Of a stretch of DNA of 64,000 nt, positions 42,539-50,336 are shown piece after piece. Every line of letters starts with the position of its first letter. The stretch's first letter is position 1. The notes below the pieces were generated by a model, which was not told the DNA's origin, did not search any database, and worked only from the letters and a program-made list of their open reading frames with translations. This DNA comes from JALORV01 sp963702595 (GTDB lineage Bacteria > Pseudomonadota > Gammaproteobacteria > Burkholderiales > Burkholderiaceae_F). The DNA is taken from assembly GCA_963702595.1 (NCBI GenBank), contig CAVPDC010000010.1:310001-374000 (forward strand), given 5' to 3'. The translations under genes and the position numbers were made by a program.

Positions 42539-43030
42539 TCACTCCTTGATTGCGCAGTCGACCGGTCGCGCGGCCAGCCACTGCGTCAGCACCTTCGGAT
42601 CGAGTCCGACGAGATATCCGCGTCGCCCACCGTTGATGAAGATGCGCGGCAGCTCGAGCACGCTGCGCTCGACGAAGGTCGGCATCGCCTTGCGGGTTCC
42701 GAACGGCGACGTGCCGCCGACGAGGTACCCCGAGTGGCGCTGCGCCACCTCCGGGCGGCAGGGTTCGATGCGCTTGCGATCGACCTGACGGGCGAGATTC
42801 TTGGTCGACACCGTGCAGTCCCCGTGCATCAGCACGATCAGAGGCTCGTCGTCCTCGTCATGCATGACCAGCGTCTTGACCACGGCGTGCTCGTCGACAC
42901 CGAGTTCACGCGCGGACACCGCGGTGCCGCCGTGCTCGACATACTCGTATACGTGCTCGGTGAACTCGATCCCGCGTTGTCGCAGATACTGCGTCGCCGG
43001 AGTTTCCGAGACATGCTTCGCCTTGCCCAT
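42539..43030 (-). CDS. ybaK: YbaK/EbsC-type Cys-tRNA(Pro) or aminoacyl-tRNA deacylase
   Basis: A 163-aa trans-editing protein that hydrolyses mischarged tRNA. The YbaK fold is shown by VVKTLVMHDEDDEPLIVLMH, the Lys/Gly-rich KNLARQVDRKRIEPC region, and GYLVGGTSPFG, with FINGGRRGYLVGL near the C-terminus. It lies between xerD and plsY on the same strand; the stop overlaps the plsY ribosome site. Confidence 0.9.
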   Translation of the reverse strand: MGKAKHVSETPATQYLRQRGIEFTEHVYEYVEHGGTAVSARELGVDEHAVVKTLVMHDEDDEPLIVLMHGDCTVSTKNLARQVDRKRIEPCRPEVAQRHSGYLVGGTSPFGTRKAMPTFVERSVLELPRIFINGGRRGYLVGLDPKVLTQWLAARPVDCAIKE

Positions 43031-43066
43031 GGCCCGCGAGTGTAGCGATGGGTTCGCTCCTCGGTG

Positions 43067-43948
43067 CTAGCCGCGCGGATGGTGTTCGGCGTGCAACGCC
43101 TTCAGACGCGCGCGCGCGACATGCGTGTAGATCTGAGTCGTCGAGATGTCCGCGTGACCCAGCAGGAGCTGGACCACGCGCAAGTCCGCGCCGTGGTTGA
43201 GCAGGTGGGTGGCGAACGCGTGTCGCAGCCCGTGGGGCGACAGCGGCGCCTTGATGTCTGCCTTGGCCGCGTAGCGTTTCACCAGGATCCAGAACATCTG
43301 GCGCGTCATGGGCGCCGCACGCTGCGTCACGAACACCGCGTCGGCAACGCGACCAGCGAGCAGGTCCGGTCGCGCGCCGGCCAGATAACGTTCGACCCAC
43401 ACGCGCGCTTCCTCACCGAGCGGCACGATGCGCTCCTTCGATCCTTTGCCGACCACGCGTACCAGTCCCTCGGTCAGTGACAGCTCACCGAGCTTCAGTC
43501 CGACCAGCTCGGACACACGCAGGCCGGCGGCGTAAAGCACTTCGAACATCGCACGATCGCGCGAGCCGAGCGCAGTCGAAACGTCGGGCGCGGCGAGCAG
43601 TGCCTCCACCTGCGCCTCGCTAATCGTCACCGGGAAGCGCGCTGTGCGTCGTGCCGCATGCAGGCGCAAGGTAGGGTCGACCGCTATGACGCGCTCGCGC
43701 AACGCCCAGCGGTAAAAGCGTCGCAGCACCGCCAACCGCCGATTGGCCGTGGCTGCGCGCGTCGCGGCGTGCTCGCTGGCAAAGTAGGCGGCCAGGTCCG
43801 CCTCAGCGGCGCCCACCAGCGAGGTCTCACGCGACGCCAGCCACTGCCCCAGGCCGTCAAGGTCACGTCTGTACGCCGCCAGCGTATTGCGTGCCAGTCC
43901 GTCTTCGAGCCAGAGTGCGTCGAGAAAGCGGTCGACCACCGGGTCCAT
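43067..43948 (-). CDS. xerD: Site-specific tyrosine recombinase XerD
   Basis: A 293-aa tyrosine recombinase resolving chromosome dimers at dif with XerC. The N-terminal SAM-like domain is MDPVVDRFLDALWLEDGLAR. All six catalytic residues are present: Arg144 (AGLRVSEL), Lys168 (GKGSKER), His239 and Arg242 (SPHGLRHAFA), His265 (LLGHADI) and Tyr274 (TQIYTH). ATG 43948 is preferred to TTG 43960. There is no attachment site, cargo or prophage next to it, so it is the housekeeping enzyme. Confidence 0.92.
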   Translation of the reverse strand: MDPVVDRFLDALWLEDGLARNTLAAYRRDLDGLGQWLASRETSLVGAAEADLAAYFASEHAATRAATANRRLAVLRRFYRWALRERVIAVDPTLRLHAARRTARFPVTISEAQVEALLAAPDVSTALGSRDRAMFEVLYAAGLRVSELVGLKLGELSLTEGLVRVVGKGSKERIVPLGEEARVWVERYLAGARPDLLAGRVADAVFVTQRAAPMTRQMFWILVKRYAAKADIKAPLSPHGLRHAFATHLLNHGADLRVVQLLLGHADISTTQIYTHVARARLKALHAEHHPRG

Positions 43949-44117
43949 CGACGCTAACAACCCGCAAGTATTGTGTCGGGCGTGGTCAACCGGGCCGCGC
44001 GCACTGAGCGCACGAAGCGCACCGCGTCGACTGGCTCTCGCACGTTCGCAGAGCAGGCCAACATGCAGTGGACTGCCCAGTCCAGCGCGGCACGCCTGAG
44101 TTTGCTTTTGCGGGTCA

Positions 44118-44675
44118 CTAGAGCAGTGTCCCGACCAATGCGTGTTCGTGCTCCAGTAGCCAGCGTTTCACGGACAGTGCGAAACCCGAGCGCGCATGCG
44201 CGAATCCGCCGAGACTGGCAGCACCGATCACTCGATGACAAGGGATGATCAGCGGCAAGCGATTATCGCCACACGCCTGGCCTACGGCTCGTGCAGGCAC
44301 GTCGAGTTCGGCCGCAAGTTCGCCGTAACGTCGTGTCTGTCCGCGTGGGATCGTCGCGATGGCGTCCCATACCCGGCGCTGAAACGGTGTGCCCTCGATC
44401 TTCAGCGGCAGATCGAAGCGAAAGTCGGCGTCCGCGAAGTACTGCTCGATTTGCGCTGCCGCGTCGGCAACCAGCGCGCTCGTTGCCGCGCTCGCCGGCT
44501 GCGCCGGCAGGAACTGCAGCGCCACGACCTGACCGTCTGCCGTCTCGACGCCGACCGCACCGAACGGCGCCGTGACGACCGCGTCATAGTGCGCACGCGA
44601 AGTGTTCCCGGTGATGCGCGTTGTCGCCCGGTTCATGCGTCGACGTGCCTCGACGGGTTCGCTGTCATGGCCCAC
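44118..44675 (-). CDS. ogt: Methylated-DNA--protein-cysteine methyltransferase (Ogt-like)
   Basis: A 185-aa suicide alkyl-acceptor repair protein. The acceptor is Cys146 in LIIPCHRVIGA, with the Arg finger region RGQTRRYGELAAEL and VGQACGDNRLP before it. The N-terminal ribonuclease-like domain is short. The start is uncertain; ATG 44636 is an internal alternative and neither has a clear ribosome site. It follows ispH by 21 nt on the same strand. Confidence 0.9.
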   Translation of the reverse strand: MGHDSEPVEARRRMNRATTRITGNTSRAHYDAVVTAPFGAVGVETADGQVVALQFLPAQPASAATSALVADAAAQIEQYFADADFRFDLPLKIEGTPFQRRVWDAIATIPRGQTRRYGELAAELDVPARAVGQACGDNRLPLIIPCHRVIGAASLGGFAHARSGFALSVKRWLLEHEHALVGTLL

Positions 44676-44696
44676 ATCAACGATGTTCGACGCGGG

Positions 44697-45629
44697 CTAG
44701 GCTGCCGCTCGACCGAGGCCCTTGGGCATCGGGAACACGACGTCCTCGGTGACGCCCTGCAGGACGCGGACGTGCGTGCCCCCCATCGTGCGCAACGCGG
44801 TGATCAGCTCTTCCACCAGCACCTCCGGCGCGGATGCCCCGGCCGTGACACCAACGCGACGCTTCCCGTGGAACCACGCCGGGTCCAGTTGCGCCGCCGT
44901 GTCGACCAGGTAGGCCGGAACGCCAAAGCGCTCCGCCACTTCGCGCAGCCGATTCGAGTTGGAGCTGTTGGGGCTACCGACCACGACGACGATGTCGACC
45001 TGAGGCGCCATGAACTTGACGGCGTCCTGGCGATTCTGTGTCGCGTAGCAGATGTCAGCCTTCTTCGGTTCCGCGATTTTCGGAAATCGCTGCTTGAGCG
45101 CACCGATCACGACGGCTGCATCGTCCAGCGACAGCGTTGTCTGCGTCACGTAAGCCAGCCGCTCGGGATCACGGACCGTCAGTCTCGCAATGTCATCCAC
45201 CGTCTCGACCAGGTGCATTCCATCCGCGAGCTGGCCCATGGTCCCTTCGACTTCAGGATGGCCTTGGTGGCCGATCATCACGATTTCGTATCCCGCGGCA
45301 TGCATCTTCGCAACTTCGACGTGGACCTTGGTCACGAGCGGGCAAGTGGCGTCGAACACGCGCAGACCGCGCTGCTCGGCATCCGCCTGCACCGCCTTCG
45401 ATACGCCGTGGGCAGAAAACACGACGGTGCCCCCACTCGGTACCTCGTCGAGTTCGTTGACGAATACGGCACCCTTGCGACGCAGATCATCGACGACGTA
45501 GGTGTTGTGGACGATCTCGTGCCGGACGTAAATTGGCGCACCGTACGCCTTCAGCGCGCGCTCGACGATCTCGATCGCCCGGTCGACGCCTGCGCAGAAC
45601 CCGCGCGGCTGGGCCAGCACCACTTCCAT
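44697..45629 (-). CDS. ispH: 4-hydroxy-3-methylbut-2-enyl diphosphate reductase IspH
   Basis: A 310-aa iron-sulfur enzyme, the last step of the MEP isoprenoid pathway. The three Fe-S cysteines are Cys12 (PRGFCAGVDRA), Cys96 (DATCPLVTKVH) and Cys194 (DICYATQNRQ); the substrate-binding HNTYVVDDL and SSNSNRL motifs are present. ATG 45629 gives the family start; TTG 45635 would lengthen it by two residues. The fkpB stop at 45632 directly precedes it, the usual fkpB-ispH pair. Confidence 0.96.
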   Translation of the reverse strand: MEVVLAQPRGFCAGVDRAIEIVERALKAYGAPIYVRHEIVHNTYVVDDLRRKGAVFVNELDEVPSGGTVVFSAHGVSKAVQADAEQRGLRVFDATCPLVTKVHVEVAKMHAAGYEIVMIGHQGHPEVEGTMGQLADGMHLVETVDDIARLTVRDPERLAYVTQTTLSLDDAAVVIGALKQRFPKIAEPKKADICYATQNRQDAVKFMAPQVDIVVVVGSPNSSNSNRLREVAERFGVPAYLVDTAAQLDPAWFHGKRRVGVTAGASAPEVLVEELITALRTMGGTHVRVLQGVTEDVVFPMPKGLGRAAA

Positions 45630-45631
45630 TT

Positions 45632-46090
45632 TCAAAGTACTCCGATGATCTGAACGTCAAAACGAACCGGCAGGCCAGCCAGCGGATGGTTGAAATCCAC
45701 GACGACGCGCTCGCCGCCATGCTCCTTCAGTACTCCCGAGAAGCGCGTGCCCTCAGGGCTCGCAAACTCGACGACGTCGCCCGGGACATAGTCCGCATCG
45801 CGCTCGGCGTTCGCATCGAAGACCGCACGCGAGAGCACCTGCACGAGATCCGGACTGCGCCTCCCGAAGCCCTCCCCCGAAGACAGATCGAACCGCTCGC
45901 GTGCGCCTTCCGCCAGTCCGATGAGACGAGTCTCCAGCGGCGCCGCCAGCTCGTGGGCGCCAATTGTCAACGTCGCCGGCCCGGACTCGAAGGTGCTGAT
46001 CACTTCGCGCTCCTCGTCACCCACGATCACCGCGATACGATAATGGAGCGTGACATGCGAGCCGGTCGCAATGCGGGAACAGTCGGCCAT
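45632..46090 (-). CDS. fkpB: FKBP-type peptidyl-prolyl cis-trans isomerase (FkpB/SlpA type)
   Basis: A 152-aa cytosolic isomerase with an inserted chaperone flap. It starts with SHVTLHYRIAV and includes GAHELAAPLETRLIGLAEGA, the acidic pocket GEGFGRRSPDL, and the terminal FNHPLAGLPVRFDVQIIGV typical of SlyD/SlpA proteins. There is no His-rich metal tail as in SlyD. It is followed by ispH within 2 nt and is divergent from radC. Confidence 0.93.
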   Translation of the reverse strand: MADCSRIATGSHVTLHYRIAVIVGDEEREVISTFESGPATLTIGAHELAAPLETRLIGLAEGARERFDLSSGEGFGRRSPDLVQVLSRAVFDANAERDADYVPGDVVEFASPEGTRFSGVLKEHGGERVVVDFNHPLAGLPVRFDVQIIGVL

Positions 46091-46113
46091 GACGATCGAT
46101 TCTAGTCGAGGCA

Positions 46114-46796
46114 GTGCACGTGACGATCAAGGATTGGCCTGAGGACGAGCGCCCGCGCGAGCGCCTGCTCGCGCACGGGCCGCAGGCGCTGTCCGATGCG
46201 GAGCTGATCGCGCTCTTCCTGCGCACCGGAACCGCCGGGCGGACCGCGCTGGACCTCGGCCGTGAAGCTCTGGCGCGCTTTGGCGGCCTCGGCGGCCTGC
46301 TAGCGGCGGCGCCCTCGGAGCTGACATCGATCCCCGGGCTCGGTCCGGCCAAATCGGCGCAACCGCAGGCCGTGTTGGAACTCGCTCGCCGTTCACTGCG
46401 AGAAGAGGTCCGGCGTGACACGGCGCTCGGTTCGCCCGGTGCCGTGCGCGTGACTACCTGCGCCTCACACTGGGCCGCCGTGAGCACGAAGTGTTCGTGG
46501 TCCTGTTCCTTGATGCGCAGAGTCGCCTGCTGGTCGCGGAGGAGCTGTTCCGCGGCACGCTGACCCAGACCAGTGTCTACCCGCGCGAAGTCGTCAAGCG
46601 GGCGCTGGCGCTGAACGCCGCCGCGGTCGTCTTCGCCCACAACCACCCCTCGGGCGTGGCCGAACCGAGCCGCAGCGACGAGATGCTGACCGCCAGCCTG
46701 CGCCAGGCCCTGGGCCTGGTCGACGTGCGGGTACTGGACCACCTCATCGTCGCGGGGCCTGCCATGGTGTCTTTCGCGGAGCGTGGACTGCTCTGA
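46114..46796 (+). CDS. radC: RadC/MPN-family DNA repair-like protein, frameshifted near 46449
   Basis: The N-terminal helix-hairpin-helix part (LTSIPGLGPAKSAQPQAVLE) and GSPGAVR are in the frame starting at GTG 46114. From about 46449 the JAB/MPN metalloprotease-like domain (DYLRLTLGRREHEVFVVLFL, HNHPSGVAEPS, VLDHLIVAGP) continues in another frame to the stop at 46796. Removing a CG dinucleotide at GTGCGCGTGAC (46445-46455) joins AVR to DYLRL and yields 226 aa, the normal length. RadC proteins are not essential, so a true mutation is possible. GTG 46120 is an alternative start. Confidence 0.87.
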
Positions 46797-46862
46797 CCGG
46801 CGCGCAGCGTGCCCGCCACGCTATTGGGCGTCGGCCTGATTGGCCTCAACTCCTCCCGCAGC

Positions 46863-46892
46863 TTGCTGCATAACCGCAAAAACGCTTACAAT
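46863..46892 (+). promoter_or_regulatory. Sigma-70 promoter of rpmB-rpmG
   Basis: TTGCTG (-35, 46863-46868) and TACAAT (-10, 46887-46892) are separated by 18 bp and are the only strong promoter-like pair before the ribosomal protein genes. Confidence 0.65.
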
Positions 46893-46947
46893 GCGCGGCT
46901 TTGCGTCGATCCGACCAGCGTTTGCCGCGCCCGACTTGAGGTTGGTT

Positions 46948-46985
46948 GGCGGTGGTTCCGAGGGCGGTGGTTCTGAAGGCGGTTT
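46948..46985 (+). repeat. 15-bp tandem repeat in the rpmB leader
   Basis: GGCGGTGGTTCCGAG (46948-46962), GGCGGTGGTTCTGAA (46963-46977) and a partial third unit GGCGGTTT. The unit length is a multiple of three and would encode GGGSE repeats, but no translation signal supports a peptide. Confidence 0.7.
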
Positions 46986-47109
46986 GGGGAATGCCCCGAA
47001 GCCCACAGACTGCTTCGGTTACCAGGCGGTTCCCAGCGCAACGAGTTCGCAGCCCGGCCACTGAGTTTCCGCCGGACATAGACAGCACAGGAAAGTACAG
47101 GAGCTTGCA

Positions 47110-47349
47110 ATGGCACGCGTGTGTCAAGTAACCGGCAAACGGCCGATGGTGGGCAACAATGTCTCCCATGCCAACAACAAGACGAAGCGGCGCTTCATGC
47201 CCAACCTGCAGTACCGTCGTTTCTGGGTGGAAAGCGAGAATCGCTGGGTGCGCCTGCGCCTGACGAACGCCGCTCTGCGCACGATCGACAAGAAGGGCCT
47301 GGATGTCGTGCTCGCCGAACTGCGCGAGCGTGGCGAGCTTAACGGCTGA
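47110..47349 (+). CDS. rpmB: 50S ribosomal protein L28
   Basis: A 79-aa basic protein starting MARVCQVTGKRPMVGNNVSH with the family stretch KTKRRFMPNLQYRRFWVES. The length and start are those of proteobacterial L28. It lacks the zinc cysteine set of some L28 proteins (only one Cys). A ribosome site (ACAGGAGCTTGCA) precedes the ATG. It is followed by rpmG after 48 nt, the conserved pair. Confidence 0.97.
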   Translation: MARVCQVTGKRPMVGNNVSHANNKTKRRFMPNLQYRRFWVESENRWVRLRLTNAALRTIDKKGLDVVLAELRERGELNG

Positions 47350-47397
47350 GCCACACCGTCCGACATCACTGCGCGATCAGCCCACTAGGAGATCATC

Positions 47398-47565
47398 ATG
47401 GCCAAAGGCGCCCGCGAAAAAGTAAAGCTTGAATCCACGGCCGGTACCGGTCACTTCTATACGACGTCGAAGAACAAGAAGACGACGCCTGACAAGCTGC
47501 AACTGATGAAATTCGATCCGAAGGCGCGCAAGCACGTCGCCTACAAGGAAACGAAGCTCAAGTAA
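47398..47565 (+). CDS. rpmG: 50S ribosomal protein L33
   Basis: A 55-aa protein starting MAKGAREKVKLESTAGTGHF and ending KHVAYKETKLK. It has none of the CxxC pairs of zinc-binding L33, so it is the zinc-independent type. TAGGAGATCATC precedes the start. A strong terminator follows the stop by about 28 bp. Confidence 0.96.
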   Translation: MAKGAREKVKLESTAGTGHFYTTSKNKKTTPDKLQLMKFDPKARKHVAYKETKLK

Positions 47566-47592
47566 TTCGCAGTCAGCTCGCAGGACAAAAAA

Positions 47593-47616
47593 GCCCGGCA
47601 AAATGCCGGGCTTTTT
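47593..47616. terminator. Intrinsic terminator after rpmG (bidirectional)
   Basis: GCCCGGC (47593-47599) and GCCGGGC (47605-47611) enclose AAAAT and are followed by TTTTT; an A tract precedes the stem. It can therefore end both rpmG and the convergent desaturase transcript. Confidence 0.92.
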
Positions 47617-47646
47617 CTTGGCTACGACGCGCGTAGGCGCGTGACT

Positions 47647-48846
47647 TCACGCCGCCGCGGTTCGATAGCTGCGGATGCGCAGCGCGACGTCCTCGAGCGT
47701 GCGAATGCGGCTCGCCTCGGCGCGGGCGATCCAGTCCTGCAGGTGCGCCAGCATCTGCTCACGCGACGCCGAACTCTTTTCCCAGGTCTTCGTCAGTTCG
47801 GTCCGCATCTCCACCAGAGTCCTGAGTACCCCGCTGCGCGCCATCAGATCGCTCAACAAGCGTTGCTCAGCCACCGGCAGGGCAGCGACATCTCCCTTGC
47901 GCAGCCACTGCTTGAGTTTGGCAAAGCGGGCCCGGTCGGCAGCAGCAAGTTCGAGGTTCCCGAGTTCTGCGCGGTAGACCTGCGTCAGGTTGCGGGCGTA
48001 CTTGGCGAGCAGGTCGTAGCGGTTTGCAATGACCGCCTGCAGCGTCTCATGATCGACGGCGGGCTTGGGTTCGGCGACCTTCGGCACGGGCGCCACGCGC
48101 AGAACCTTGGCGAGTCCCACGGCCTGCATGGCACGGATGTACACCCAGCCGAGGTCGAATTCGAACCAGCGGAGGGCAAACTTCGCCGAGGTCGGATGCG
48201 TGTGGTGATTGTTATGCAGTTCCTCGCCGCCGATCAGGATGCCCCACGGTGAAATATTGGTGCTGGCATCCGGCGCGTCGTAGTTGCGATAACCCCAGTA
48301 GTGCCCGATGCCGTTGATGACGCCGGCCGCGAAGAACGGAATCCAGATCATCTGAACCGCCCAGATCGCGAGCCCGGCCGCACCAAACAGGAGCAGGTCG
48401 ACACCCAGCATGACGCCGACTCCCTGCCAAGTGTATTTCGAGTAGACGTTCCGCTCGACCCAGTCGTTAGGGGTGCCGTGGCCGTAGCGGGAGAGCGTTT
48501 CGGTGTTCTTCGCTTCGGTCTGGTACAACTCAGCGCCGGTCCAAAGCACCGTCTTGATACCGCGGGTTTGCGGACTGTGCGGATCTTCGACCGTCTCGCA
48601 CTTGGCGTGGTGCTTGCGATGAATCGAGACCCAGTCGCGTGTCTGCATGCCGGTGGAGAGCCAGAGCCAGACGCGGAAGAAATTCGCCACCAGCGGGTGC
48701 AGGTCCAGCGCCCGATGGGCCTGGCTGCGGTGCAGGTAGATCGTGACGGCCGCGATCGTGACGTGCGTCAGAGCGAGCGCCGCCAGTATGAGCTGCCACC
48801 AACTTAGCTGCAGCAACCCGCCGTCCAGGAATTCAAGCAGATACAT
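47647..48846 (-). CDS. Acyl-CoA/acyl-lipid delta-9 fatty acid desaturase
   Basis: A 399-aa membrane di-iron desaturase introducing a double bond into membrane acyl chains. The three His boxes are HRSQAH (39-44), HRKHH (76-80) and HNNHH (211-215), with membrane segments between. The last 130 residues form an extra helical, charged region (about 270-399) of unclear function that is not part of the catalytic core. ATG 48846 begins directly at the first hydrophobic segment with GAGGA upstream; the open frame to 49242 overlaps mscS and is not supported. Confidence 0.9.
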   Translation of the reverse strand: MYLLEFLDGGLLQLSWWQLILAALALTHVTIAAVTIYLHRSQAHRALDLHPLVANFFRVWLWLSTGMQTRDWVSIHRKHHAKCETVEDPHSPQTRGIKTVLWTGAELYQTEAKNTETLSRYGHGTPNDWVERNVYSKYTWQGVGVMLGVDLLLFGAAGLAIWAVQMIWIPFFAAGVINGIGHYWGYRNYDAPDASTNISPWGILIGGEELHNNHHTHPTSAKFALRWFEFDLGWVYIRAMQAVGLAKVLRVAPVPKVAEPKPAVDHETLQAVIANRYDLLAKYARNLTQVYRAELGNLELAAADRARFAKLKQWLRKGDVAALPVAEQRLLSDLMARSGVLRTLVEMRTELTKTWEKSSASREQMLAHLQDWIARAEASRIRTLEDVALRIRSYRTAAA

Positions 48847-48980
48847 GAAGGGATTTTCCTCAGTGAACGCCGTTTCCCAGGGAGTGCGGTACGGCGCGTC
48901 GATAAGAGGCGAATTGTACCGGTCATCGTCCGCTCCACTGCGACCTGGAGATCCGGCCAAATTGAGCCGAATCAAGGGGC

Positions 48981-50333
48981 TTACGTACCGTTTGCGAGCC
49001 CCTGAACAGCCGAAGCACCCGCGACGATCCGCACGTCGCGCTGCGGAAACGGGATCTCGATGCCTGCTTCCGCGAATCTGCGCAACACCAGCCGGGTGAT
49101 CTCCGAACGAACCGCGGGCGTGCCGTCCTCCGGATCGAGGATCCAGAATCCCAGCTCGACATCCACACCCTCGGCACCGAGCCCTGTGATGAACGCCGCC
49201 GGCGGAGGTTCGGGCTGCACGCGCGGTTGCGAACGCGCGCACTCGACGAGCACCGCTAGCGCCCGGTCCACGTCCGCCGAGTACGCTACCGACACCTTGA
49301 TGGCGATGCGCACCTTGCGGTCGGTGTAGGAGTGATTGACAACGGGTGTCGACACCAGCAGTTCGTTCGGCAGGATGGTCTCGGTGCCGTCAAGCGCCTT
49401 GATGACCGTGTATCGGGTGTTGATCTGCGTGACCTTGCCGTAGTACTTGTCGGCGGCCGTGATCTTGTCCCCGATCGACAGGCTGCGATCGAGCAGGATG
49501 ATGAAGCCGCTGACATAGTTGCTGGCGATGCGTTGCAGACCAAGGCCGAGTCCGACGCCCAGCGCGCCTCCGAAAACCGATAGCACCGTGAGGTCGATGC
49601 CGGCCGTCGACAATGCGAGCAGCACAGCAACGACGAGCAGAAGCGCCTTGATAACGCGCGAGAGCACCACGCGCGAATTGGCGGTCAGCGTCTCGGCGCG
49701 CATCAGTCGCGACTCGATCGTCGAACCAAGCCATAGAGCGGTCAACGCCGTCACGACTACGGAAACCGCACCCATCAGCAGGTCCCACACGCTGAGCTGC
49801 GAGCGGCCGATCGGCAGGCGGACCGACTCGAGGGTCGCAATCGCGTCGCCGAGCATTCCGGTCAGGTGCGCGGCAACACCGAGCCAAACTAGCGTGGCAA
49901 TCGCCCGCTCGAAGGTTCCGAGCCAGGCCGCCCGCGGCATCGAGCGCCGCATGGCATAGACCAGCAGGCGGATGCCACCCAGCGCGACGAGCAGCGTCAG
50001 CGCGAGGCGCAACACCTGAGCATCGGCGGGACGCTGAACAACGCCTGCCACGCGCAGCGCGAGCCCACCGGCGACGACGATCAGCATCGCCGTCACGGGA
50101 AAGGCGAGGCGGCGGACCCCGGCAATCGAGAATCGCAGAACATCGGTCCTGAGTCCCGGTCCCCGGGATTCGGACGCGATGCGACCTTCGGTCCGAAGCC
50201 GCACTCGCCTTGCCAGGATCCAGCCGCCGACGAGGGCGGCGGCGAGCACCGCAAGTTGCCAGAGCAGCCGGGGCTGGGCAATGCCCTCGCGCACCAGTTC
50301 GACGACCTCATGCAGCAGCGTGGGCTCGGACAT
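48981..50333 (-). CDS. MscS-family mechanosensitive ion channel
   Basis: A 450-aa membrane protein with about five N-terminal helices. The MscS pore helix is SVFGGALGVGLGLGLQRIAS, followed by the beta domain starting NYVSGFIILLDRSLSIGDKI and the C-terminal alpha/beta domain. It would open under membrane tension during osmotic downshock. It follows rsmB by only 3 nt, so it belongs to the purN-rsmB-mscS operon. Confidence 0.9.
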   Translation of the reverse strand: MSEPTLLHEVVELVREGIAQPRLLWQLAVLAAALVGGWILARRVRLRTEGRIASESRGPGLRTDVLRFSIAGVRRLAFPVTAMLIVVAGGLALRVAGVVQRPADAQVLRLALTLLVALGGIRLLVYAMRRSMPRAAWLGTFERAIATLVWLGVAAHLTGMLGDAIATLESVRLPIGRSQLSVWDLLMGAVSVVVTALTALWLGSTIESRLMRAETLTANSRVVLSRVIKALLLVVAVLLALSTAGIDLTVLSVFGGALGVGLGLGLQRIASNYVSGFIILLDRSLSIGDKITAADKYYGKVTQINTRYTVIKALDGTETILPNELLVSTPVVNHSYTDRKVRIAIKVSVAYSADVDRALAVLVECARSQPRVQPEPPPAAFITGLGAEGVDVELGFWILDPEDGTPAVRSEITRLVLRRFAEAGIEIPFPQRDVRIVAGASAVQGLANGT

Positions 50334-50336
50334 CGT

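Larger units (their letters stand above)
46797..47109 (+). other. radC-rpmB gap: promoter and leader
   Basis: About 310 bp with no supported gene. It holds a good sigma-70 promoter (46863-46892) and a leader of about 210 nt before rpmB that contains three partial copies of a 15-bp tandem repeat (46948-46985). A 74-codon open frame through the leader has no ribosome site and is not called. Confidence 0.6.

Noticed and set aside
43067..43948. Tyrosine recombinase as evidence of an integrated element
   Set aside because: Sequence and context fit housekeeping XerD; no att repeats, cargo or tRNA-adjacent insertion is visible.
46840..47064. Short ORF with GGGSE repeats, reminiscent of the phage M13 pIII linker
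   Set aside because: It lies in the rpmB leader, starts upstream of the predicted transcription start and has no ribosome site; the resemblance is a low-complexity coincidence, not phage or vector DNA.
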